Positions 9,377 through 14,227 of a DNA stretch of 14,227 nucleotides are shown piece by piece; the stretch's first letter is position 1; the number at the start of each line of letters is the position of its first letter. The notes below the pieces were generated by a model. It had not been told where the DNA came from, ran no database searches, and saw only the letters and a program-made list of their open reading frames with translations. The DNA comes from Thermodesulfovibrionales bacterium (lineage in GTDB: Bacteria; Nitrospirota; Thermodesulfovibrionia; Thermodesulfovibrionales; Dissulfurispiraceae), in contig JAJOKM010000114.1 in assembly GCA_021129835.1 (NCBI GenBank), positions 1 to 14,227 of the forward strand, written 5' to 3'. The translations under genes and the position numbers were made by a program.

Positions 9377-10382
9377 AAAATACCATTGTCATTCTTTATT
9401 TTTTCCACAATCTGTATCGCAACTTTTAGTGCATTCCTTCCTTCAATTACTGAAACCACAGGCCTACGTCTCGCAATCACGCATTTCACAAAATCCCTTA
9501 ATTCCTCCTTCAGCGGCTCTTTTTTTTTACATTAAAGGGTTCTTGCAGGACTTTATCTCCATCCTTAAAAAACCTCTTTATCTCCATATCCTGATAGTCC
9601 GCCAGGATATACGAGTTCTTCTGAAATATCTTGAGTCTCCGCGATCTCTCCTCAGAGATCCTGCTTGCTGTTATCAATGCCTGAACACCATTGTCAAATT
9701 CAAGCCATGCCATGACAGTATCAAAATTATCTGTCATTATCTTTGCACCTGTAGCCTTAATGTCCTTTATCATTGCCGAATAACGACCGGATGGGAGTAA
9801 GTTATCAGAAATATTGTTTTTTTCGAGACTTGCTGCTCGAAACTCGTCCTTGTTGTTAAGGGCAAGGATTATATCAATATCGTGTATCATTAAATCAATA
9901 GCTATATCTACATCAATACCCCTTCCAAGAAAAGGAGATAGCCTTTCGGCCTCGAAAAACATGGGGTTATCTATCAATGAACGCACTGCAGAAAAGACAG
10001 GATTAAACCTTTCGAGATGTCCTACCTGCACTATGACGCCTACATTTTCTGATAAAGCAATCAGGTCGTCCGCTTCTTCAACAGTAGTCGTAATAGGTTT
10101 CTCGATCAGGATATCCTTTCCTGCCTTTATGCATTCTCTGGCTATCTCATAATGCGTCGTTGTAGGAGTAACGATGCTTAAGGCATCAACCCTCCCAAAG
10201 ATATCTCTGTAGTCATAGCAGACATCACACCCATATTTTTTTGCTATCTCTTTCGCCCTCTCTCTGTCTATGTCAACAATAGTAGCAAACCTGATAGCGT
10301 CAGACTCCCTGGCAAGTTCAGAAAAGATCCTGGCATGATGCTCTCCTAAATAACCGACCCCTATTACACCGACATTAAGCAT
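9373..10382 (-). CDS. Gfo/Idh/MocA NAD-dependent oxidoreductase (GnnA-like), frame interrupted at an A-run
   Basis: The N-terminal Rossmann domain has GVIGVGYLGEHHAR (5-18); EKP at 94-96 includes the catalytic lysine K95, and DLMIHDID (163-170) carries the family histidine H167. From the ATG at 10382 the zero frame gives 290 residues and stops at 9510, short for this family. At a run of nine A (plus-strand T at 9520-9528) a -1 shift adds 48 codons, reading on from EPLKEELRDF through RRRPVVSVIEGRNAL, a typical Gfo/Idh/MocA C-terminus. It stops at 9373, overlapping the aminotransferase ATG. The restored protein is 336 residues, a normal length. I infer oxidation of UDP-GlcNAc at C3 (GnnA role) from the adjacent aminotransferase and lpxB. 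It starts 9 bases after sirC. Whether the shift is programmed, slippage, mutation or sequencing error cannot be decided here. Confidence 0.9.
9519..9525 (-). promoter_or_regulatory. Candidate -1 frameshift slippery heptamer A AAA AAG
   Basis: On the minus strand the zero frame reads GTA AAA AAA AAG AGC CGC TGA. The last seven bases of the A-run plus G form A AAA AAG, the heptamer used in E. coli dnaX, in the correct phase. A -1 slip continues as GAG CCG CTG into the conserved C-terminus. The zero-frame stop lies two codons downstream. An AAGGAGG stretch (plus-strand complement near 9504-9510) lies after rather than before the site, so it is not the usual stimulator. I see no strong downstream stem-loop. 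Confidence 0.5.
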
Positions 10383-10391
10383 AATTTAGCG

Positions 10392-11111
10392 CTATTTTGG
10401 CCCTTCTGACACTAAATGCGAAAGAACGATTTTTCTATACCTTTTGACGACTATTTCCTCTGTCTTTTTAAAGCCTTCCTTGCGAAGGATATCTATAATA
10501 TCTTTTGAGGCAATCTCTCTTAAAAACTGCCCCTTTATTTTTTTGTCCGCTATCCCTCTTATCACTTTGCTGCGCAGACATCTAAGAAAACTCAGATATC
10601 GCCCGAAATCTCTACTATATAATATCTCTATTTCCTTCCTTATTGCCCTGGCCATGGCTGGACTGCTGCCAGATGTGGAGATGGCAATAGTCAATGGACC
10701 TCTGTTTACGACAGAGGGGACGATAAAATTAGCCATTTCGGGCTTATCAACTACATTTATGAGGCAGGATGATTCAGCAGAGATTTCTCTGTTTATCTCC
10801 TCCTCTGCTGTTGCTGCAATGACTAAAAAGGCGTCTCTCAGATCTCCACTTTTATAATTTCTGTTTATATGTTCTATATTCCCATTATCCCTATGCCTTT
10901 TAAGGACAGATGTAATGGCTGGACTTATTACCCTTACCGTGGCCCCTGAACGAAGAAGGGATAAAACCTTCCTCTCAGCAACCTTACCACCACCGACAAC
11001 AATACACTGTTTTTGGTGTAGATTCAAAAAGGCAGGGTAATATAGATGCCCAGGTGTTAGTGATTGGCTATTAGTATTAGTAATTGATAAGCTATCACTC
11101 TTCCCACTCAC
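10392..11111 (-). CDS. sirC: Precorrin-2 dehydrogenase / sirohydrochlorin ferrochelatase-type protein (SirC / CysG N-terminal family)
   Basis: The 239-residue protein matches the N-terminal half of CysG and yeast Met8p, which oxidise precorrin-2 to sirohydrochlorin with NAD and in some members insert iron to make siroheme. The NAD-binding loop VVGGGKVAERK is at 38-48, the INVVDKPEMANFIVPS block at 118-133 includes the family aspartate D122, and STSGSSPAMAR lies at 146-156. There is no CysG methyltransferase domain. The start is a GTG with a GAGGG about 11 bases upstream. Homologues begin near YYPAFLNL (24-31), so the first 22 residues, rich in Ser, Asn and Thr, are an unusual extension. The gene follows bamD by 27 bases. 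Siroheme supply has no obvious link to the lipid A genes around it. Confidence 0.92.
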   Translation of the reverse strand: MSGKSDSLSITNTNSQSLTPGHLYYPAFLNLHQKQCIVVGGGKVAERKVLSLLRSGATVRVISPAITSVLKRHRDNGNIEHINRNYKSGDLRDAFLVIAATAEEEINREISAESSCLINVVDKPEMANFIVPSVVNRGPLTIAISTSGSSPAMARAIRKEIEILYSRDFGRYLSFLRCLRSKVIRGIADKKIKGQFLREIASKDIIDILRKEGFKKTEEIVVKRYRKIVLSHLVSEGPK

Positions 11112-11150
11112 TGATTTCTAATCCCTCATCACTATCCCTTAATCTCTGAT
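11042..11150. repeat. Low-complexity GATTA/TTAGT-type tract
   Basis: Short degenerate units such as TTAGT, ATTAGTA and GATTA recur on either strand across the end of bamD, the 27-base gap and the beginning of sirC. The tract encodes the non-conserved N-terminal residues of SirC. It looks like intergenic filler absorbed into coding sequence, and has no clear unit length. Confidence 0.4.
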
Positions 11151-11957
11151 CCCCTTGAGCCTCAATGCCCTTGGAACCAATTTACTTAAAGGATACTCTT
11201 CGATTAATTTTCCAAAGGCCTCTCTGGCCTTATCTTCCTTCTGCAGCTTTTTGTAAGATTTACCAAGAAACAACAATGTCCTGTCTCTCTCTCTATGGTC
11301 AGGAAATTGCTCGAGCAACCCTTCAAATCTATTTATTGCAGCAATATATACCCCTCTTCTATAATAAAACTTACCAATTACAAACTCACCAGATGCAGCT
11401 ATAGCTTTACTCCTGCTTATCCTGAGATTTGCTTCTTCCCTGAAGGGATTTCTCGGAAACAATTCATTTAATCGCGTAAATTCCTGAATGGCATTTAAAG
11501 CAGCTCCAAGATTCCTATCCGGATGTTTGGCCTGTTCATAATAAGCCATCGCAATTCGATATTGAGCATAAAACGCATATCGATTATCAGGATAGAGGGC
11601 AAGAAATCTTCTATACTCTCTGATGCCAATACTTGGCCAGCCATCTCTCATATAAGAATCGGCGATCTTGAGCTGTGCAATTGGTCCAAACCTTCCTGTG
11701 TGATCTCTCTGCTTTATTCCAACTAATGCCTCTCTTGCTTCTTCGTATCTTCCCCTATCCAACAGCTCAACAGCCGCTGAAAGGCGCCTTTCGGGATCAA
11801 ACACCCTGTCCGCCTTTAGTAGTCTATTGTCGGCGACTCCGCATGCAGTTACAAAAAACATTGCTATAATTGCAAACACTGCTATAGCAACACTATTGTA
11901 TCCTTCTCTGCCTACCTTATGATATCCACCTCCGGCTCTTGTCTCTTTAATTTTCAT
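11139..11957 (-). CDS. bamD: Outer-membrane assembly lipoprotein BamD
   Basis: BamD is the essential lipoprotein of the BAM complex that inserts beta-barrel proteins into the outer membrane. From the ATG at 11957 the product is 272 residues, with a hydrophobic stretch (about 21-38) and a lipobox VTAC with Cys39, so signal peptidase II would leave a lipid-anchored periplasmic protein. Tetratricopeptide-like repeats follow, including the typical YRRFLALYPDNRYAFYAQYR (about 118-137) and a later GKFYYRRGVYIAAINRFEGLL block. An upstream in-frame ATG at 12056 would add 33 residues before the signal sequence and overlap the divergent gene; I reject it because a good promoter lies between the two starts. 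This is the first gene of the operon that continues through sirC to lpxK. Other TPR lipoproteins are possible, but the repeat spacing fits BamD well. Confidence 0.88.
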   Translation of the reverse strand: MKIKETRAGGGYHKVGREGYNSVAIAVFAIIAMFFVTACGVADNRLLKADRVFDPERRLSAAVELLDRGRYEEAREALVGIKQRDHTGRFGPIAQLKIADSYMRDGWPSIGIREYRRFLALYPDNRYAFYAQYRIAMAYYEQAKHPDRNLGAALNAIQEFTRLNELFPRNPFREEANLRISRSKAIAASGEFVIGKFYYRRGVYIAAINRFEGLLEQFPDHRERDRTLLFLGKSYKKLQKEDKAREAFGKLIEEYPLSKLVPRALRLKGIRD

Positions 11958-11966
11958 GACATGTCT

Positions 11967-11996
11967 ATTAAACCCTTTAATGCCATCTTTAGTCAA
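11967..11996 (-). promoter_or_regulatory. Candidate sigma70 promoter of the bamD-lpxK operon
   Basis: The minus strand reads TTGACT (plus positions 11991-11996), an 18-base spacer, then TTTAAT (11967-11972); each hexamer matches consensus at five of six positions. Transcription would start about three bases before the bamD ATG at 11957, implying a leaderless or nearly leaderless message. No Shine-Dalgarno precedes that ATG, which agrees with this. Confidence 0.5.
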
Positions 11997-11999
11997 CTG

Positions 12000-12008
12000 T
12001 GATATAAT
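12000..12008 (+). promoter_or_regulatory. Extended -10 promoter element of the thioredoxin/DsbD-like gene
   Basis: TGATATAAT is a perfect extended -10 (TGnTATAAT) 37 bases before the ATG at 12045. No good -35 is present at normal spacing, as is common for extended -10 promoters. The expected leader of about 30 bases contains GGTGAGG (12024-12030), a possible ribosome binding site, although its distance to the ATG is long. Confidence 0.5.
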
Positions 12009-12044
12009 TTCATATAGGTTTTTGGTGAGGCGATTCGGTAAGAC

Positions 12045-13373
12045 ATGAAATTGCAATTCTTAATTCCGCTAATAATTCTACTCTTTTTATCTATGCTGGG
12101 CGTAGAAAGAAGCTATGCCAGTGACTACACCAAGTCGCCAGAAGACCAGAAAGTTAAGATATTTTTTTTCTATGGTGCTGAATGTCCACACTGCATCACA
12201 AAAAAACACTTTTTTGAGCGGTTAAAGCAAGAGTATCCACAGATAGAAATTCATTCTTTTGAGGTATGGCATAACGAGGAAAATGCAGAATTATTTGTGG
12301 CTATGTCTGAGGCATATGGAACAGAGGTATTTGGTGTCCCGACAACATTTATCGGAAATTTCTTGCCCGTGATCGGTTTTTCCTGCGAGGCAACTACAGG
12401 GAAACAGATTACTTACATGGTCAGATGTTGCATCGAACGGGGGTGCATAAACCCTATTGATATGTTAGACTTGCCTTTGATCCAAAGGAGTATCCATAAG
12501 CCGCAAGATGGAATAGTTGCTATCCCGCTCATTGGCGAATTCGATCCTGCAGCAATTTCCTTGCCTTTGCTGACATTAATCCTTGCCAGTGCGGATAGTA
12601 TTAATCCTTGCGCCTTTTTCGTACTCTTTACCCTTTTGAGTATGCTGGCCCATGTTAAAAAAAGAGATAGGGCACTCCTCATAGGCGGGATATTCGTCTT
12701 TTTCTCCGGATTTATCTATTTTGTCTTCATGGCGCTATGGCTTAATTTTTTCTTGGTTGCAGGTGAGTTCGAGATCATAACAATAATTGCTGGATTGATA
12801 GCCCTAACAATTGCCACTTTGAACATCAAGAGCTTCTTCTTTACGAAGGGAATTTCACTCGCAATTCCTGAAAAGGCAAGATTTAAACTATTCGATCGCA
12901 TGAGAAACCTCTTAAAGGCAACTTCACTGCCCTCGATGGTGGTGGGCGCTGCGGTGCTTGCGATGGTAGTAAACGCTTATGAGCTTTTCTGCACCCTTGG
13001 CTTTCCGATGGTCTTTACAAGGGTTTTGACCCTTCACGAATTAACGCCCCTTGAAATGTATCTTTACCTTGTATTTTACAGTGTTATTTATGTAATACCG
13101 ATGGCAGTAATAGTTGTAACTTTTTCGATAGCGATTAAGTCGAAGAAATTTACGGAATGGCATGGACAGGTTTTAAAGCTCATATCAGGGATTATGATGC
13201 TATTTCTGGGATCGGTTTTATTGATAAATCCTGTCTTGATTGCGAACCCATTTGTGAGTGTGGGGATACTGATAGCTACTATGTTAATATCAGGGGCCAT
13301 AATTTCTATAGCCGCTGCATTTAAGGTCCCTGCTCCTCCCCGTACGTATACACATACATCTATACACAGGTGA
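12045..13373 (+). CDS. Membrane thiol-disulfide protein: N-terminal thioredoxin-like domain plus DsbD/CcdA-like membrane domain
   Basis: The 442-residue protein starts with a signal peptide or anchor (about 4-26, ending near SYAS). A thioredoxin-like domain follows, with the redox motif CPHC at 47-50 and a cis-proline GVPT at 97-100; further cysteines are C114, C128, C129 and C134. From about 170 it is a polytopic membrane domain with six or seven helices. One cysteine sits in the first helix (INPC, C189) and one in the fourth (ELFC, C316), matching the two membrane cysteines of DsbD and CcdA that carry electrons across the membrane. I infer that it relays reducing power from the cytoplasm to its own periplasmic domain and on to unknown periplasmic substrates, possibly apocytochromes. 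The domain order is unusual: DsbD carries its thioredoxin domain at the C-terminus. It is transcribed divergently from bamD. The last dozen residues look non-conserved. Confidence 0.82.
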   Translation: MKLQFLIPLIILLFLSMLGVERSYASDYTKSPEDQKVKIFFFYGAECPHCITKKHFFERLKQEYPQIEIHSFEVWHNEENAELFVAMSEAYGTEVFGVPTTFIGNFLPVIGFSCEATTGKQITYMVRCCIERGCINPIDMLDLPLIQRSIHKPQDGIVAIPLIGEFDPAAISLPLLTLILASADSINPCAFFVLFTLLSMLAHVKKRDRALLIGGIFVFFSGFIYFVFMALWLNFFLVAGEFEIITIIAGLIALTIATLNIKSFFFTKGISLAIPEKARFKLFDRMRNLLKATSLPSMVVGAAVLAMVVNAYELFCTLGFPMVFTRVLTLHELTPLEMYLYLVFYSVIYVIPMAVIVVTFSIAIKSKKFTEWHGQVLKLISGIMMLFLGSVLLINPVLIANPFVSVGILIATMLISGAIISIAAAFKVPAPPRTYTHTSIHR

Positions 13374-13508
13374 GACCATCAAGGATGGCATCAACTTTCA
13401 TTGGGCCTGTGCCGAAGGCTATTTTGCTAATCACTTCTGCTTTGCCTGTCTGCAAGCGGTGCACAGGCAGCCATTCTTCAATCTGCGCTCTGCATCGAGC
13501 AATAACGT
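13374..13508. other. Convergent intergenic region with a weak hairpin
   Basis: This 135-base gap separates two converging genes. It holds a 7-bp stem TGCCTGT/ACAGGCA (13443-13449 and 13463-13469) with a 13-base loop but no T-tract, so it is at best a weak terminator. The minus strand is open for 51 codons (13363-13515) without a convincing start, and its base composition looks richer in G+C than the neighbours. I do not recognise the encoded peptide. Confidence 0.4.
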
Positions 13509-13931
13509 TTAACTGTTACACCCTTCACAATATCCCATGATTTCGAGTGTATGTCGAATTCCTTTGAATGTCTCTTTCTGACATATCTCGTCCTGGAGCA
13601 TTTCGAGAACAGGGGAATGAAATTCTATGATCTTTCCGCATTTGATACAGATCAGATGGTCGTGATGCTGCTTCTCAGACACCCTCTCATAATGGGCGTG
13701 CCTATCAACCATCTCGACTTTTTCGATAAATCCGCCTTCTATAAGGAGTGGAATTGTTCTATAAACAGACGCCCTCGAAGCCTTTGACCCTTTTGCCTTT
13801 AGTCTAATAGATAACTCTTCAGGGTCAAAATGTCCTTTCGCACTATATATTTCATCCAAAATCTCTTCTCTTTCCCTTGTTAGCTTAAGACTCTTCGATA
13901 CTAAAAATTCCTTGAACTTTTGTTTTTCCAT
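13509..13931 (-). CDS. fur: Fur-family ferric uptake regulator
   Basis: The 140-residue protein has the Fur layout: a winged-helix DNA-binding domain (about 1-80, with ASRASVYRT at 51-59) and a metal-binding dimerisation domain. Expected ligands are H34, the HAHYE segment (78-82), HHDH at 89-92, C95/C98 (CIKC), E103 and C135/C138 (CEGC); the paired cysteines would hold structural zinc. The glutamate in KIIEF (E103), where PerR normally has aspartate, favours Fur over PerR, but Zur or a mixed peroxide sensor cannot be ruled out. The ATG is set by a strong GGAGG five bases upstream. The promoter contains tandem TATAAT hexamers, so autoregulation by iron is likely. It converges on the thioredoxin/DsbD-like gene. 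Confidence 0.92.
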   Translation of the reverse strand: MEKQKFKEFLVSKSLKLTREREEILDEIYSAKGHFDPEELSIRLKAKGSKASRASVYRTIPLLIEGGFIEKVEMVDRHAHYERVSEKQHHDHLICIKCGKIIEFHSPVLEMLQDEICQKETFKGIRHTLEIMGYCEGCNS

Positions 13932-13935
13932 AATA

Positions 13936-13940
13936 CCTCC
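13936..13940 (-). promoter_or_regulatory. Strong Shine-Dalgarno of fur
   Basis: GGAGG on the minus strand (GGAGGTATT directly before the ATG) is the best ribosome binding site in the window and fixes the fur start. Confidence 0.8.
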
Positions 13941-13978
13941 GTGTCACATAATAAAATTGACAAAACGACTATATAGAA

Positions 13979-14002
13979 ATTATAATTATAATTATAATTA
14001 TA
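13979..14002 (-). promoter_or_regulatory. Probable Fur operator: four tandem TATAAT hexamers
   Basis: The minus strand reads TATAAT four times in a row. Under the hexamer model of Fur sites (repeats of NATAAT) this is a four-unit site. It overlaps the -10 and the spacer of the fur promoter, so bound Fur would block RNA polymerase. The tract also partly resembles PerR boxes (TTATAAT halves), and such AT-rich runs can arise by slippage. Confidence 0.55.
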
Positions 14003-14007
14003 AGCAA
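13979..14007 (-). promoter_or_regulatory. Candidate sigma70 promoter of fur
   Basis: The minus strand has TTGCTT (plus 14002-14007), a 17-base spacer and a perfect TATAAT (13979-13984). The hexamer repeat offers other -10 registers, so the exact start point is uncertain; this register gives a leader of about 40 bases. Confidence 0.5.
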
Positions 14008-14043
14008 TGCAATTTGCAAATAAATTAGTAACTACTTAGGTCT

Positions 14044-14060
14044 TCCTTTTTAGAAAAGGA
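14044..14060. repeat. Short perfect hairpin
   Basis: TCCTTTT, a three-base TAG loop, then AAAAGGA: a perfect 7-bp stem. It lies just before the first copy of the larger repeat and may belong to the same family of elements. Confidence 0.5.
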
Positions 14061-14073
14061 TATGTTTTTACTC

Positions 14074-14109
14074 ATCCCCACTTTAGAAAAGGGGGGCGAG
14101 GGGGGATTT
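14074..14109 (-). repeat. G/C-rich hairpin repeat, copy 1 (reverse)
   Basis: Read on the minus strand this copy starts AAATC, followed by two runs of C separated by CG, then TTT, a short loop, AAAG and a run of G ending in GAT-like sequence. The C/T and A/G blocks pair into a stem-loop. It is the inverted counterpart of the copy at 14179-14214. Confidence 0.65.
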
Positions 14110-14117
14110 GAAGACAT

Positions 14118-14145
14118 TTGGATAGCAACTATGCTTTCGTATAAT
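14118..14145 (+). promoter_or_regulatory. Candidate promoter pointing out of the window
   Basis: TTGGAT (14118-14123), a 16-base spacer and a perfect TATAAT (14140-14145). GGAG (14159-14162) and an ATG (14169) follow at normal spacing, but the reading frame then runs straight through the hairpin repeat. The promoter may serve a gene beyond the window. Confidence 0.3.
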
Positions 14146-14178
14146 TTAGGATAAATATGGAGATAATTATGATTCATA

Positions 14179-14214
14179 AAATCTCCCCTAACCCCTCTTT
14201 ACCAAAGAGGGGGA
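14179..14214 (+). repeat. G/C-rich hairpin repeat, copy 2 (forward)
   Basis: AAATC and C-rich blocks lead into a perfect 9-bp stem CCCCTCTTT (14192-14200), loop ACC, AAAGAGGGG (14204-14212). It shares the order of blocks with copy 1 but in opposite orientation, 69 bases away. Elements of this type recur between genes in several bacterial groups (established in general; not checked for this genome). Confidence 0.65.
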
Positions 14215-14227
14215 TAAAGAAAATATA

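Noticed and set aside
9504..9510. Internal ribosome binding site (AAGGAGG) starting a separate C-terminal peptide of the oxidoreductase
   Set aside because: The bases encode the conserved Lys-Glu-Glu of the family C-terminus, and the nearest in-frame GTG is about 14 bases away, too far for efficient initiation.
9315..9800. 161-codon plus-strand open frame across the oxidoreductase/aminotransferase junction
   Set aside because: The minus strand explains this interval fully once the A-run shift is allowed; the plus-strand peptide is rich in Cys, Leu and Ser with no recognisable domain.
11958..12056. 33-residue N-terminal extension of bamD from an ATG at 12056
   Set aside because: It would place residues before the lipoprotein signal peptide, overlap the divergent gene start and bury a good promoter; the ATG at 11957 gives a normal signal sequence.
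13443..13469. Rho-independent terminator between the DsbD-like gene and fur
   Set aside because: The stem is only 7 bp with a 13-base loop and no T-tract on either side, so it was not listed as a terminator.
1..14227. CRISPR arrays, tRNA or rRNA genes, transposases
   Set aside because: I saw no regularly spaced direct repeats, no cloverleaf or rRNA-like sequence, and no transposase motifs on either strand.

Overview
The window comes from a Gram-negative (lipid A-making) bacterium with AT-leaning DNA and heavy use of AGA/AGG/ATA codons. A Nitrospirota or Desulfobacterota-like host fits the gene set and the G/C-rich hairpin repeats at the right edge, but no marker here fixes the phylum, so this is inference.

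Layout. Bases 1-126 carry the possible 3' end of an unknown gene. A complete UvrA-family excinuclease gene (212-3055, +) follows. Its last 56 bases overlap the end of a convergent minus-strand operon of about 9 kb. Read in its own direction, that operon is: bamD (outer-membrane assembly lipoprotein), sirC (precorrin-2 dehydrogenase), a Gfo/Idh/MocA oxidoreductase, a DegT-family PLP aminotransferase, lpxB, msbA, waaA, lpxK. Spacing is tight (-4 to +48 bases), and several stop/start codons overlap. On the other side of a short divergent promoter region lies a plus-strand membrane protein (12045-13373) with an N-terminal periplasmic thioredoxin-like domain and a C-terminal DsbD/CcdA-like membrane domain. 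A convergent fur gene (13509-13931, -) follows. Its promoter holds four tandem TATAAT hexamers, probably a self-operator. The right edge (14040-14227) contains hairpin repeats, including two inverted copies of one element.

How the genes work together. LpxB makes the lipid A disaccharide, LpxK phosphorylates it, WaaA adds Kdo, MsbA flips the product across the inner membrane, and BamD serves the machine that assembles outer-membrane proteins. The oxidoreductase/aminotransferase pair directly before lpxB has the composition and position expected for GnnA/GnnB, which make a 3-amino UDP-GlcNAc precursor. This predicts lipid A with amide-linked acyl chains at position 3.

The most striking observation is that the oxidoreductase reading frame breaks at a run of nine A residues containing the A AAA AAG slippery heptamer, two codons before a stop. 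The -1 frame continues for 48 codons of family-typical C-terminus and ends in an ATGA overlap with the aminotransferase start. This is either programmed frameshifting or transcriptional slippage, or a single-base indel (mutation or sequencing error).
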